DNA of 64,000 nucleotides from Rhexocercosporidium sp. MPI-PUGE-AT-0058 (GCA_020746875.1 JAGTJL010000038.1:160803-224802), one strand, 5' to 3'. Shown: positions 1 through 14,702, counted from the first letter of the stretch. The notes: a model not told the origin generated them from the letters alone. Numbers and translations: made by a program.

Positions 1-3000
1 TTATTTATATTCGTAAAAAGAAAAGCAAAGTTATAATTTAAATTAAAAGTAATTTAAATATATTCGATTATATAATAAATAATATAATTTTTTTATTCTT
101 AATATTAATATTAATCTTACGGCTTTAAATATATTTACTAAAGAATAAATCGCTTAAAAGTAGCGCGAGCTCGAAAAGTATATGCGCTTATTAATTAAGT
201 TTAAAATTAAGAATATTTATACGAAGACGTAACTCGCTTATTATAAGAATAATCTTATTAGATTTCGCCGCTTTTAAGTAATCTTTATTACTTATATAAA
301 TATAATAATATAAAGGCTATAATAAATAAAGAATGAAGCACGGCGCAAAGCACTAAGTAAAGAGTTTAATAACTTTAAAAAGTTAAGATTTAAAGTAGAA
401 AGGTATTTAATTCTTTTAATTTTATATAAAAGAAAAGCTTTTTATATAAACTTTTAAAAGTTATATATTTAATTCCTTAAATAACGCTTTAAGTATTATT
501 TCTTAATTAAAATCGCCACTTTATATCCGTCTTTAATTATAATAAATAGCCGCCTTAATTACTTCCGCCCGCTTATAGCTTAACTTATTAAAAAAAAAGA
601 AGAAAAGAAAAAAGAAAAAGATATTTTTTTAAATAAAAAAAAGATAACGTTAGATTTTTTTATTTTAATATCTTTTCCGGCTTATATTAAAATAAATAAA
701 AGAAAAAAGCTTAATTAATTAATAATATATACCGACTTATAATTTAAGCTTAAGGGTTCTTTTTATTTCTTTTTATAACTCGGGCTGAAATTACTCTAGT
801 ATTACGCTTGTTTTTCGCCTTAAGAATAAAGAACTTATTTTCGTTTAAGTCTTCCTTTAGAATAAGTAAAACGTAACTAACTTTCTTCGATTTACTTCTT
901 TATAATTTGTAATTATTACTGTAAAAGACATTTTTTAATAATTAAAGCTTAATAATAAGAATAAGTAAACTTTAAAAAAGTATTATTAATTTTTTAAATC
1001 TTAAATCGCCGACCTTAAGACTGAGTTTAATTTTTAATTTATTAAAAAATCTTGTAAGTCTACCGGTTAATGCTTTACGAGTCGCGACAGTATCTTTTAT
1101 TATTAATCGATTTATAAGCTTATTATTCTTTATTCTTCGAGCCTTTCTTTACGTCTTATTTTCTAAGTCGATTTCGCTAAAGCTTATAACTTTTAAAATT
1201 AATTTTATAACTTCTTTTATTATAATTAGTTTTTTAAAAGTAGCGTATTAAATCTCAAAAGCTATAATTCTTAAGCCGAGATTAAAAATTATAATTACAG
1301 TTTCTTATTTATTCTTATTTACAAAACTAAGGATTCACTTTAAATTTACTTAAAGACTTACGTTAAGCGTTAATATAAATACTCTTTTACTTACAGCGAC
1401 TTATAGTCCGGGATTAAGAGTTAAATTAATTATAACTTTATCCTTTAAATCTTAATTTAAAATATCTTTCGATTTCGATTATCTTAAGAGTTTTTTTATT
1501 TTAATATTATAACTTACTTTATTTAGCTTTTTTAAAATTATAAAATCAATAATATTATCCGCTTTAATAAGTTCGGTCTCTTTAATTTAAAATACTTAAG
1601 ACTTTTTTTATATAATTACTTTTTTCGCTTTTAAATTTAAATATAAGCTTTATATATAATAATATATTAAAAGAATTTATATTTTTAAAAATATACAGAC
1701 AATTCCTTTCCTTTAAAATTAAAAAAGTAGCGGGCTTCTTTAATAATAAAAAAGTTAATTTAAAGTAATCGTATTATAAGGGCATTAAATAGCGGGCTTA
1801 ACTTTATTATAAAAACTATAGCTAAAAATAATACGTAAATCTTTAATTTTACTTCGTATCGAGGGACCGGGAAATATTATAATTAAAGGACAAATAATAT
1901 AAACTTATTTATTAAGAATTTATTCTTTAGATTATATTCGTTTATAACCGCAATATAATTATTAAAGAATATAATAAAACCTATAACGTCCTTTCGTTCC
2001 GTTTTAATAATTAAGCGTAAGATATATTTTTATTTTATTAAAAGCGAAAATAAAAGTATATTATCTTTAAACAATTTAAATAAAAAATCTTTAATTTAAG
2101 CGTATTAAGCGTATTTCGAAATCGCGCTTTTCTTTTTTAAGTTAATAATATAAAAACGCTTATTCGATTTCTTATTAATAATAATATTAATATATAAATA
2201 AAAAATATAATAACTAAAAATGTATTTAATAAATACTTTATTAACTAAAATAAAATAATAATTAAGAATTCGTAAAGCTATCGACGTAATTCTTAATCCG
2301 GGATTATAAGTAGATTTAATTTCTTAATTGTCTTCGATTTTAGCTTTTATAAAGTTAATTACGTTATAAGCTCCGATTCCGGAGTAAATCGAAACTTTAA
2401 AATAAATAATAAATCTAAGATTATTATTTTTTCGACTTATTAAAGTAATAAAATATAATCCGTAATTTTAACGAAAACATTATTAAAAATATTATAAATT
2501 ATATTATATATAAAAGTAATAAGCGGACTAATCTTATTTATATCTCGGTAATAAAATTAATATATTTTAAACTTCGATTTAAAAAAGCTAATAAGCTTAA
2601 CTTTTTAAAAATTAAAAAAGAAAATATATTTAATATTAAGCGAGAAGTTCAAAATAAAGTAATTAGACTCTTCGAGTATATTAAAAGCCTCTTATATTAA
2701 GTATTGCTCTCGAAGGTCTTTAGTTTATCCCAGATTTAAAGCTTATATTAAAGACTTTTGCGATTAATTTGAAGTTCGAATAGTTTAATTATATTTTATA
2801 CTTTATATTTCCCCGTTTTTAACCTTTTTAAATATTTCGGTAAAATTAAAATTAAGACGAAAAGTTTCCGAGTCTTTTTTATAATTTTTAAATTATTAAA
2901 TATTTTTTTAGACTTTTATAACCTTTAATTTCTTTTATAATATATTATAATAATTTATAAAGTATTAAATATAAAACGTATATATTATTTCTCTTTTTTC

Positions 3001-6000
3001 TCTTTTTGATACGTCGATTCGTTTTACAATAAAATACTTTTATAAATCGTAAGTAAACCGCTAATAATAAATTAATTTCGAATAAGTCTTTAAATTTTAA
3101 GATAATTTTAATTAATTCGGGGATTTTATAATAATAGCTTTTAATATTTAGCTTAATATTAAATATATTATATTTTCTTTTAAAAAACCCTAACGGCGAC
3201 CCTTAATCTAGGATTATAAGTTCTTTTAATAATACTTCTAGCTAGTTTTACGATACTTATAATATAAATAAAGTTAAATTTAGCTCTAAGAAGAATACGA
3301 AATTTAAAATATAACGTTAAATACGGTTTATTACCACAGTTAATAAATCCTTTTTTATTAGCTTAACTCTTGTCTTAAAAGCATTCTTTTGAAGTCGACC
3401 TTATTCGGCGTTTATATATTCGATAATAAAATTTTATAATTTCTTAAGAAAATTAAAGATTATATAAATAAGCTACGTATTTAATTATTCCGGAAAGGAT
3501 TTAGTTAACGAACCGTAGCTAATAATATTAAGCGAAGCTAAGTTAAGGCGTTAGTTTATAAAAATAATTAAAATTAGCTTTTTATAACTTCTTTTAAAAG
3601 TTTAATTAACGCGAAGACTTAAGTTTTCTTTTATTAATTAAATTTTAGTAAAAGATTTAAAATCGCAGGCTCTTCGACTTTTAAATTAAAATCATTTATT
3701 AAAAAAGCTTTAATTAACTTAAAGGGCTCAAAAAATTAATTAAAAGTTTAAAAAAAGAGATTATAAAAATTATAAAAAGTAAGGCTAAGTTTATAACTTT
3801 ATTAACTTTTAATTTAAGATTAAGAGTCGCAATTAATTATTTAATTACTTTAAGAGCTTTAATTCTTAATTTAAGATTCAGAATCAGAGACGCTAAACTA
3901 ATTACTTAAGAAGCGGCGACTTTTAATCCGGAATTAATAATTATAATTAATTATTTTATTTTTTTAAAAATAACTTCGTACTTTTTAATTATGAAAATAT
4001 ATGTTTCGCTTTTATTTAAAAAATTTCTTAATAATATAATTTCGGTTTTAAAATCTTTGAATTCGTTGTTATTTGACTTTCTGTTTAAGTCTTCGAAACT
4101 AATTTAAGAATCAGGATTTAATAGAAATAAGATTTAGTCTCGTTAATAAAATCGTTTTAATTAATTTATTAAAAAATTACTTTATAAAAGAACTTTATTA
4201 AGTTTATAAAAAGAGTAATAACCTTTTTTATTATTTATAATTAAAATTTATATAATATTTAAGCTCACTTTCTTAAATATTCTTATAAATTATATAAAAT
4301 ATAAAAGATTTTCTTCTCTTCTTGCCTTCCGTTTTTAATAACTTACGCATCTTTTATAAAAAACCTTATAATCTTTAAATAAACCTTATTAAAAAATGCA
4401 CTATTTATTATAAGCTTTATTAAGTATATATTATTAGCTCTTTTATATAAATTATAATTATAAACGAAATATTAAAAAGCTTTATTTTTAAAGTATTTAA
4501 AATCATTTAATTCAATTATAACTGAGCGCTTAAAGTTTATTAAAAAGCAGGCGATTTCTTTTAAGTCGTTAAAATAAGTATTGTTAAGAATTCGCTCTTA
4601 AGAATTATAATCCGGGCTTATTAGTCGCTTCAGTATTATTTTAAATATTATAATTACTTTTAATTTAATTATAATTTATTTATTAATATCTTGCTTTTAT
4701 TATTTTATAATATTTAAAGGATATTCTCTTCCTTATTTAAATAATTCATTCGCTGTCGTATTTTTATTTTTAAAGATATATTTACTTTAAAGTTTATTAA
4801 TCGCATTTAAGTAATTTAATTTATTAATAGCGCTTGAAGTAAATCGCTTATTATATTATTGAGTTATTTTATAAAAACTTTAATATTAGTTTTAAGAATA
4901 AAATATACTTTATAAAGCTTATTTTATATTTTCTTTATTACTTTATTACTTTAAAAGCCATTTAGCACTCCTTCTTTATAGTATTATATTAACTCTCGGC
5001 TTTCGTTCATAGTCTATTCTCGAATCGCGTAGGATGCCTTTTCTTATCTTTATTTAGTTATTAAAAAACCGCTTTTTAATTTATTTTATTAACATCCGTT
5101 ATTAAGATAATTTTGCCTCTTTTAGGCCCGTAATTAATCTTAATTAAAGTAAGTGTATTAAGAAGCGCATTTTTTAAGAGTTATATAATTTTCTTTTAAG
5201 ATTTTAATTAAGCGAGTTTAACTTCTTTTTTTATTATAACGTAAATTAATACCGCAATAATAAAAAAGTTTTTAATTTAAAAATAATAATATATTATAAT
5301 TTTAATAAACGCCTTTACTTTAATTACGCTTTTATATTACTTTTATTTATAAATTTTCGAAATTTTCAATATTTTTAAATATTATCTTTTATTATTTATA
5401 ACGTATTTTGTAATTTTTAACTCGATTAAGTAATATTAAAACTTCGGTCCGATAATTGCCCTTACTCTCTCGAAGCGCACTAATACTTTATTTAAGTTTT
5501 AAATATATTCTATAATAAATCTCCGGATTCTTAATAGCATTTCTTTATTATTATAAAACGACGTAAAACCTTAATTCTTATATTATTTATATAAAATAAA
5601 ACTATATAAGGAATATAATCTAAAAGAATCTTAAAAATTACTTATATAAATTAAGCGATTGAATTAATTACTTTTTAAAAAAGTCTTGTTATCTGGAGTA
5701 AGTTAATTAAAATATAAATCGCTATTATATTCTTTAATCGAGCGTATAATAAGAATTAATTATATTTTAAGAAGAAGTCTATTAATAATATTATAATTAA
5801 TCCAGTAAATTTAGTTAAGAATTAATTAATATTTAATAAAACATTCGCGTCTTATATTATAATTTTATTTATTTTTATTATGGCCGTAATAAGTCGATAT
5901 AATTCTTTTTCTTTTTTAATTATAAAAAACTATTTATTTTTATATAATTTATAATATTATTTTAAAATTCTTTATTTCAGGCTCTCTTTTAATATTAAAA

Positions 6001-6655
6001 TAACCTTATCTTATAAAACTTTTAATATAAAAAAAGACTTTTCTTACTACGCTTTATACGGTATTGTTTTAATTTCTAAAAATAATAAAACTTCCTTTTT
6101 AATTCCTTTTAAGTAAGTCTAATCGAAAGCTAATGCCGCTTTTTAATTTAAAAGCGTTTTATAAAAAAAATTCTCGTTTTTATTCTGAAATCTATCTTTT
6201 AATAATTAATGATTTAAATTATTCTTTCGTTAACTTATTTTTTATTGCCAGCTTAAAAAACCTTTTAATAATAAAATCGTTAAATTTGCCTCCCGAGCGG
6301 AATAGCCTTACTTTTCCGTCTTTTTCAAACTAATTATTAACTCCTTTAAATATATTCCTATTTATTTTCTTTAAATTAATTAGCTTTATTTTATCGGCTT
6401 TCCTTTTATATAATATATAAATTTTTACCGGCTTTAATAATAAAACTTTAAATAAATAATTATCGAATATAAAAAAAAAGTCTTTTTATTTGTATTTAAT
6501 TAAAATATAAAAATCTCCAGTTTTAATTAATAATTAATTTTTAATCCGAGATTAAAAATCTTATATTCTTTTCCCTTTATCCTTACTTTTTTTTTTAATA
6601 ATAACCGAAAATCTAAAACGCTTATAAAATCTCTTAAAATCTTACTTTTAATTAA
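1..6655. repeat. RIP-degraded repeat DNA, probably mostly Gypsy pol remains
   Basis: This stretch is extremely AT-rich, with stops in every frame and no gene that can be read. The transposon protease and gag remains at 7.4-8.9 kb read on the minus strand, so the continuing pol region of the same element would lie here, but I cannot align reverse transcriptase or integrase motifs with confidence. Bases 1-320 are the same repeat as 20014-20335 (direct orientation), differing mostly by C/T and G/A changes. The open frame at 6133-6333 is a chance frame in low-complexity DNA. Confidence 0.6.
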
Positions 6656-7202
6656 GGGTACAGCTAAAATATTATACAGAAATAGCTAAATCACCATACG
6701 TTAAGGTTTTTCCAGGCACGCCGGGCGCATTTATTAACCGTTCTTTAAGCTCCTTTCAAGCTTTACTCCTTTAGTTTTAAGTATATTAATTCCGCAGACT
6801 TTTATAATATAAAATAGCCTGTCGTCGACTGCACTTATTATATAAAAGCTTTAGTAAAAATATTAAGATTAATATAAGCCTAAAACGTAAAAAGAAAGAG
6901 GGTATATATATAATATATTATTAATTTATTAATTAAATAATATATTAAATGCTATTAAAGCTTTTATAATTATAATTTAAAGGGATATAATTAAAAGAAT
7001 TAAGATATATACTTAAAATGCCGACTTTAAAAAGGATTATAAAAATGAATTAATATAATTACGTAAGATGTATATATTACACTTAGCCTTTAATATAAAT
7101 TAATATAATAAGACGCGGGCGATAAATATACCCTCCGGATTCTTAAAAATTCCTTAGCGTATAGTAATTTAGCTATTTCCGTATAATGCTTTAGCTATAC
7201 CC
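6656..7202. mobile_element. Short TIR element, copy A (547 bp)
   Basis: The left end starts GGGTACAGCTAAA and the right end finishes with its reverse complement (TTTAGCTATACCC). Each terminal arm contains two CTAAA-type units about 20 bp apart. The element is flanked on both sides by the same 8 bases, TTAATTAA (6648-6655 and 7203-7210), which I read as the target duplication. No coding capacity is visible, so it would be non-autonomous. Eight-base duplications suggest a hAT-like mobiliser, though MULE-type elements can also give this length. It sits inside the minus-strand Gypsy remnant. Confidence 0.8.
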
Positions 7203-9097
7203 TTAATTAATAATCCTTTAAATTTAAATTATTTAAGCTCTTTTAAAAACCAGCATTTTTTTTAATACGTATATTAAATAAACGTTTTCCGTTTTGTCTT
7301 TATACTCCGCTTTATCTTTAGCAATTATAACTTTCTTAATTATTATTTTCTTTATATTTAAAAAAATTACTTATATAATTTTATTCCTAAAGTAATCGAA
7401 ACTCGTACGACTTTTTAAACTAAATAGTATACTTAATAAGATATCTTAATTTACGTTATTAATAATTATAAAATTAATATAATTTTTAATTCTTTTAATA
7501 TTTATTATTATGTTTTAAAAATAACCTGCGAATATAAATTTATTTTTAATAATAATAATAAACGTTAGAGTTTTATAATTTAAGATTAAAAGTCTTACTT
7601 CCTCCGCTATAACTCGATTTATTATATTAACCTCTGATCCGCAGTCGATCGTAGCCCTGCTTTTGATTTATTTTATTATTATAATTTATAATTTCGGTAT
7701 TTATATAATTATTTTTAAGCAATTATAAATAACTTCAGTTCGTTTAGCGATCGCGTTAATCAAAACCTTTTCCTTTTTAAAAGACTTTTTAAATAATTTT
7801 ATAAGATTCATTATCTTAATAAAAAGATTATTTAATCCTGAGTTCGATTAAGACGCCTTTTCGCTATTTATAAATATAACCTCGACCTTGTATTTTCTTT
7901 CGATAAAGATAATTAGGATTTAACGGTTTATTATTTAATTTTAACGCGATTATAATTTATATAAGTCTTTTAACTTAAAGTTTAAAATTTAATTTATAAT
8001 ATTCTTTATTACTTACTTTTAAGCTGCGACCGAAATATATTAATTCATTTATTTTTCTTTTTTTATTTAAAAAACTCCGGCTGACTTTTTTCTTTTAATT
8101 AAACGTTTAATTATAATTTTAACTTTAAAGTTAATAAGATTATCTTTTATTTTATTATTTTTATTAATTTTACTAATTCTTTTTATTTCTTTATTCACTT
8201 TATTTAAAAGTATTTTATAATCTTGTTTTCTTACTGAAAGTATAAAGCGTAATTTCCTTATACTTATTAATTTCTTTTTAACTCCGGCCGTATTAATTAA
8301 TATTAAACAGCCTTCGAGATTAACTTACTTTCTTTTTTATATAATATTTACGTTAAGAAGATTACTTAACCGATTCTCTGAAGCCGAATCTACTTCTTCC
8401 GGTCGTTTTTTAATAATATAAATTAAGCGATTAAATTTACGTACTTTTTTAAGTTCTTATTATATTTTATATTATTAATTTTTTATTAAATCGCTACGAC
8501 TTAAGATTATCTTAACTTGTTTTTAAATTAATTAAGTATTTTCTTTATATAATTTAATATAAATTTTTTATACTTATTAATATAATAAACGTTATTATTA
8601 ATAAAGTAATAAAAGAAAAAATATTAATTTCTGAATTTATATAATAGGCTTTCGAACTAGTTATTATAAAAGTTACATACTTTATTCCCGTACCTTACCG
8701 TATTAATACTAACACTTCCACCTAAATCTATTATTCCGCTTTTATTATTTTACTAAGAATACTCCGGACTAATATATTCATATTAAATATATTAAAATAA
8801 GATTCGACTTTTAAGATTAAATTCTAAAACATAAAGCTTCGCATTAAAAGTTAATTTAACTTAAAATAAATAAGGTTTATTTTTAAATTAATTATTTTTA
8901 TAATTAAAGCTTTTATCTCATTAATATTTTTACGTAGTCGTAAAAGCTTTTAAAAAAGCTATTATTTTATATATAACTACCGAAGAGCTCTTTTAACTCT
9001 TTAAGCAAGTAAATAAGTAATCAATTCTACTTTGTCTTTGATCACGTGTCCTCACCTACTGCGCTTTAGGGTTCTAATTGGCTTGCCTATTTTCACA
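7203..9097 (-). mobile_element. Gypsy-type LTR retrotransposon remnant: gag/protease end
   Basis: On the minus strand, around 7617-7651, the reading IDCGSEVNIINR matches the aspartyl protease active-site region of fungal Gypsy polyproteins (D-S/C-G-S-E-V-N). About 200 bp further on (near 7420-7445), DILLSI matches the end of that domain. Stops interrupt all frames, mostly where CAA or CGA/TGG codons would have become stops, as RIP predicts. The element runs leftward from the LTR edge at 9097 and is interrupted by the TIR element at 6656-7202. It is a dead copy. Confidence 0.6.
8990..9097 (-). repeat. LTR edge of the minus-strand Gypsy element
   Basis: Read on the minus strand from 9097, this begins TGTGAAAATAGGCAAGCC, then CGCAGTAGGTGAGGACACGT. 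It aligns base for base, apart from transitions and small gaps, with the sequence starting at 46562 on the plus strand (TGTGAGAATAGGCGAGCC). The TG start and position beside gag remains in both places support an LTR. The inner boundary is not defined. Confidence 0.65.
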
Positions 9098-9219
9098 TTG
9101 CTATTATAATAATGCAAAAGAAGGTAATTAATAGAATAAAAGTATATAATTAAGATGCGGAGTTTAAGTTAAATGACTTTAATGAATTAATATAAGAGCC
9201 AATTATGTATTATACACAA

Positions 9220-9324
9220 CTTTCCATATAACTTTTAGTAGTAATAAATGCACTTTTCATTTTTGGCTCGCTTGATTAGCGTATATCGATTTAGCTATTT
9301 CTGTGTATCGATTTAGCTATAGCC
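9220..9324. repeat. Unpaired TIR-element end
   Basis: TAGCGTATATCGATTTAGC followed by a second CGATTTAGCTATAGCC unit is the right end of the same family as 10509-11074; the preceding sequence (AATAAATGCACTTTTCATTTTTGGCTCGC) also matches it. No matching left end was found nearby. The Gypsy LTR edge at 9097 lies just inside, so the retroelement probably inserted into this element and displaced its other half. Confidence 0.6.
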
Positions 9325-10508
9325 TTTTATTATTATTATTTTAATAAGAGATTTTAAATTACTTTTAATAAAGCGTAATTCTAATTTAAAGTTAAAAGTT
9401 AACTTACTTAGCTTATAGTACTCGCTTAATAAGGATACTATTAGGCCTAAGACCTTATCGGCCTCGGGATACTTCCGGGAAATAATTATATTATTTATAA
9501 CAAATTACGTAACTTATAAACTTAAAATAATATTATTAATATAATTAAATTTAAACGCTTATATTTTATTAAAGTATATTATAACTTAAGCGAAAAATAA
9601 ATGTAATCGTAAGAAATGCTTTATAATTATAATTATAATTTTTAAAAGATATAATTTTTTTTAAGAGCTTACGAAATTAAAAAAATACTTAAAAAGAGAT
9701 TTTTAAAGCTCGCTTATATAATTATAATACGTATACGAATCGAGTACGCGTCGCAGCTATAAATATAAAAAGCGACTTATTAACTTATTAAAATAATACG
9801 AAGTAAATTATAATTAAACTTAAGAGTATCCCGTTAGTATAAAACTTATTTATTAACTTTTAAAAAGAGCTTTATATTTTTTAAAAAAAAACTCGAAATA
9901 TTAAAGTTATTAAAAATATTAAGTAATTCCGTTAATAATCGAGCGAATTTATTCAAGCGATATGCCGACGGTTTATTATACTTATTAAAGACTATAATAT
10001 TTAAATATTTAATAATAATATTATTAACTTTTATAAAGTAATTACGTATATATTAACGGCGTAATAAATTAATTTTTACGCTTTCATAAACTTTCTTAAT
10101 ATTTATTAATAATAAAAAAAACTGGCTAATAATATTAAGTCTTTTATTAAAAGAATTTAAAGAATATCGTTTAATATACCGAAAGCTAAATATAATAAAA
10201 GCGGAGGCAAATAAAATAATAATAATCTTAAGAATAACAGATCTCGTAAAAGAAGCCGTAAAAAATATTTTAAAAATAATAATAAAAAGCGCGCACTTAA
10301 CGGCGCTTTTTTAACTTTTAATTCTCGATTTTTTAATAAAAATAAAAATAATAAGAAGAAGAATTATATTAAGAGTATTATATTTTATTACTTTTATAAA
10401 TAAAAGGGTTATTAATTTAAAGATTATAATTATTTTAAGTTTATATAATAAATGTAAAATAATTTTTAAAAGCTAAAAGTAAAAGAACGTTTTAAAATAA
10501 TAAAAAAA

Positions 10509-10759
10509 GGAGACAGCTAAATCGACACACGGAAATAACTAAATCGACATACGCTAAGCAAGCGAGCCGAAAATGAAGAGTGCATTTATTACTATTAGAA
10601 TTTGTATGGATACCTATGTACAGTGCATAACTGGAATTATGCCAGCTTATCAAAATCATTATCTGCTTTAAAGTCTGCATCTTAAGTATATACCTTAATG
10701 TCATTAATTACCTGTCGTTGTATTATAGCTGTAGTAATTATAATAGCCAATAATAATAA

Positions 10760-10818
<59 letters not shown>

Positions 10819-11074
10819 ATAATAGTAGTAGTAATAGTAATAGTGATAGTAATAGTAATAGTAGTGTTTACTTAAGTAATTTAAATAACTTTAATTTTCA
10901 TTCTTAACTAAGGGTAATTATATAATTATAAATATTTATATTATATATAAGACTCTTTTGCTAAGTAAAACAAATTAATATAACATAGCGAGGTTAATAA
11001 ATAATACTCGCCAAGTTAATACATTTTTAGCGTATGTCGATTTAGCTATTTCCTATGTCGATTTAGCTGTCTCT
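10509..11074. mobile_element. Short TIR element, second family (566 bp), with 8-bp target duplication
   Basis: Left arm GGAGACAGCTAAATCGACAC and right arm GTCGATTTAGCTGTCTCT are inverted copies about 48 bp long, each with two CTAAATCGACA units. Identical 8-mers TAAAAAAA flank the element (10501-10508 and 11075-11082). The interior holds no gene but carries a long AGT microsatellite. It is less mutated than its surroundings, being too short or too recent for strong RIP. Confidence 0.8.
10763..10868. repeat. (AGT)n microsatellite
   Basis: Roughly 18 perfect AGT units are followed by about 15 more degenerate ones with AAT interruptions. It lies within the TIR element at 10509-11074. The poly-serine reading through it is a by-product of the repeat and not evidence of a protein. 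Confidence 0.95.
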
Positions 11075-11147
11075 TAAAAAAAACTCTTTTAATAAAAATA
11101 AATATATATTATTATATATATTAAAAAATAAAAGCCGTTTAATACCG

Positions 11148-11800
11148 AAAAAAAAATAAGAAAAGATAATATTAAATTTTAAGTATTAAAAGCTTAAAAA
11201 ATATTCTTAAATATTTATATATTTTTATAAAATTAAAGTAATTTAAAATAAGTATAAATACGTTATTTAATAATTTAATAAATAATAATTTAAATTATAA
11301 TTTCTTTAATAAATATAAAATTAAATTATAAAAATTTCTTTTTTTATTTAAATATAATTAAAAGTTTATAACTTTTAATAAATATTAATTTTAAATAATT
11401 AACGCTTATAATTTATATATAATTATATAAGATAATTATAAAACCTCGAGAATCTTTTAAAAAAAAATTTATAATTATAAAGACTTAAAATATAATATAA
11501 TTCTTAAAATAAAATACTTTAAATAAATATAAAAGCATTAAATATTATAATTAAATACTTAAGAAATAAATTTATATTTTAATTTAAAACGAAATTTAAA
11601 TTATAATAATAAAAAAGTTTATTAATATTTTTAATATCGATTTTAAAACGGTATTTTATATTATATTTATATTTTAATTTAATTATAATTATTTAAAGAA
11701 TTTAAAATTATATAAATATTTAAAGTAATCGTAAGATATTCGTCTTAATACCGGCGTCGCAAACCCGTCGTAAGTATTAGCTATTTAGCTGAAGACTCCT
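11148..11800. repeat. Left arm of a ~650-bp inverted repeat
   Basis: The reverse complement of this segment matches 18858-19505 over essentially its whole length, including long stretches of near identity such as GACGAATATCTTACGATTAC. Both arms are AT-rich and mutated. Whether they are termini of one 8.4-kb element or two separate insertions in opposite orientation cannot be told from this window. Confidence 0.75.
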
Positions 11801-11823
11801 AAGCTAATACTTCTCTTAAATTA

Positions 11824-14342
11824 ATAGCCGGTTCACCTCCTGTATACTCGGGGACTCGCTTACAGTCGGGGAAAGCGAGTGTCCCGCGAAAGCGAGTATC
11901 CCGCGCCAGATCGCGTTACTAAGGATTTTACCCGTAGACTATATCTCCTTATAAACAAATTTTCAACTAAGACTCTTACATAATATTACCTTTAATAAAA
12001 CTATAACTCTTACTTAGTCTAAAATAAAAAACCCTTAATAAGAGAATTACGTCTCTCCTTTACCTATTAAAGAGTAGCTAATTACGAATTACTACCTTAA
12101 ACATATCATTAAATCAGACTACGATAAAGCTTTTATAAAAGCCCGCAAATGAAAAATTGCCTATCCTACCGAGCAATTAACTACTACAGCACAAATATAC
12201 TCTATTAAGGAGGATTCTCTAAAGAAATCTATTAATAAGCTAAAAAATTAAATACGGAATTCGCAAAAAAACGTTTAATACGTATAATAAAATAAACAAA
12301 ATATTAAATAATACGCAAAATCAAGCAATTATACAATACTACTTAAATTAATAAGAAATCGGCCTAAGTGCGACGTATAATATAATTTATATTATAATCT
12401 GCCACTTAAAACAAGTATATTATTATATCTTATACGTATCTTTATTAATAATTACAAACTCAATTTCTAAATCAAAAGCCTCCTACACAATAATAATTCC
12501 AGAATTAATTAAAAAACCACGCTAAGCTCTATATAATCAAAATAAAACCTATCGCACACGCACGACTTAATACATATATAAAAAATGAAGTTCGGGAGTA
12601 ATTTAAAAAGCTAAAATTCGCTATAAATAAATATAAAATTAAACAAACACGGAATATTTTAAATATAAACGAATTAAAAACACGAATTAGCTATCCTACT
12701 AAGGAATTTATTATCGTTCCAATACAAGCTAAAGAACTATATACAGCTTCTCCTAAGAATCGCAAATCTGTCACGATTTTAAAAATAATATATACAAATA
12801 AACAAGAGTTACTTCTTTTATTTATTATTATTCCTAAAATTAATATTATAAAAAATTAAGTTATAAAAGAGCTAAAAAGAAAGGAAATAATTACTTATAC
12901 GCCTACAAGTTATATTAATAATAAGAAAATAATAAAATACTCAAATTACTTAATTAAACACACTAAAGCTAAACTAAATAAGCCTTAAAAGGTCTTACTT
13001 TTAGACAACCACGAATCTCACTATTTTAAGCTATTCCAGTTAAAGTGCGCCGAAAATCATATATACCTTTTCTATTACCCTTTTCATTTAACGCACGCTT
13101 TATAACCTCTCGACGTTAGTATATTTCGGCCTTAAAAACACTACTATAACTTAGCAATTTAAGCCGCATTACAAAGCCTTAATTTTAAATATATTATTAC
13201 CTCCTTCTTCCGCGACCTCACTAAAATCCGTACTTAAACCTTTAAAAAATACACAATTATAAACGCATTTAAAACCTCCAGAATATAACCTATTTCTATA
13301 AATATAAGAATCGCTAAAATAAAAAAGTATAAAAAGAATCATAAGAAAAAAAATGCAAATAAAATTAATAAAACTTAAAGTAAAGATAAGCAGGATTTAC
13401 TATCCTTACCTCTTTCTATATAAGATATTATATAAAAAACTATTATAAAACTTATTATTTTAAAAAAGAAAGATCTTATTCAATTTTTTAATAATACTCT
13501 TATTATATTTAAAAATATCGTTAAAAAAGGAACTATATAATTATATAAAATATATTTAATTACTTTAAAGTATTCCGCGCTATAAAAAAAGATTTAAATT
13601 AATAATAAACGAAAGAAAACTTCGCGGAAAAATATATAAAAAAGAGGAAAAGCTTTTATAATAAATAATCTTTAAGAAAAAATTAAAATAAAAAATGAAA
13701 AAAAGTTAGGTAAAGCTTTACAAAAAGCAAAAAAAAAGCTCAATATAGTAATTAATAAAATAAAAAATGCTCTTTATACAAAAGGTATACAAACACGTAA
13801 AAACAAGAAATCACGACGAAAGCGTCTCAAAGTCTATACTCGGCGAAAAGAGCTTCTTCTACTTAAAGATCTTATTCCAATTAAGGATTTTAAAAAGTAA
13901 TTTATAATCCTTAAATAATCTTTATATAGCAAAAAGGCTTTTCTATAGCTTTTAATACAGGTTTATAAAGCTAAAGTACAGGCAAAAATAATAAAACCAG
14001 ACTAAAAAATAAAGTTTAAATTTAGAAATACTCATTCCGAAGTAATTAAAGATTACGTCGATTCTAAGTCTAACCCCGATAATTAAAATGCTCTCAAAAA
14101 GTCGTTAAATGCTAAGTCTAATAATAAATCAATTAATTCAATTGCTTATTAGGCCGATTTCGTATTTTTTTAGTTTTCTTTACGAAATTAATTATTAAAT
14201 CTATCTAATTTAAGTGATAACTACTAGTAAATTTAATAACCTTAATAAATTCTGACGTGGCGCGGGACACTCGCTTTCGCGGGACACTCGCTTTCCCCGA
14301 CTGTAAGCGAGTCCCCGAGTATATAGGAGGTGAACCGGCTAT
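11824..14342 (+). mobile_element. Fot1/pogo-type DNA transposon (2519 bp), RIP-inactivated
   Basis: Inverted ends begin ATAGCCGGTTCACCTCC and run for about 75 bp, including the strong block ACTCGCTTACAGTCGGGGAAA. TA flanks both ends (11822-11823, 14343-14344), the pogo/Tc1 target duplication. Inside on the plus strand, near 13009-13035, the reading LDNHESHY corresponds to the DDE transposase motif LDGHxSH. Near 13090-13125, THAL-stop-PLDVSIF corresponds to the family's HxLQPLDVxxF, with the glutamine codon changed to a stop (CAA to TAA). Many further stops make it non-functional. The ends stay GC-rich. Confidence 0.88.
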
Positions 14343-14702
14343 TAGCTCTTCTTAAAGAATAAATAAGATTCGAGTATATTATCGATATTAATATACTACT
14401 TTTGTATAGCCTCTTTTATAATTTTTCCAACTTATAACTTATTACGCTTTAAGAATATCTTATTACCTCGTTATAAAAAGAATAAATTACTTTATTTAAA
14501 AAACCCGGAAGTACGTTAATATTATTTATATTAAAAAAAGATAAGAAATTGCATTTATATATAAATTATTAAAGATTAAATAAAATAACGATTAAAAATT
14601 ATTACTTCTTCCCTTTAATCGATAAGACCCTAAACCATTTTAGCAGAGCTATAATATTTATAATTTTAAATTTAAAAAATATATATTATTATATTAAAAC
14701 TA

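Noticed and set aside
6133..6333. 66-codon open frame in AT-rich DNA
   Set aside because: Composition and lack of any motif fit a chance frame opposite the decayed Gypsy pol.
10698..10907. Poly-serine open frame
   Set aside because: It is only the translation of the AGT microsatellite inside a TIR element; no other protein feature.
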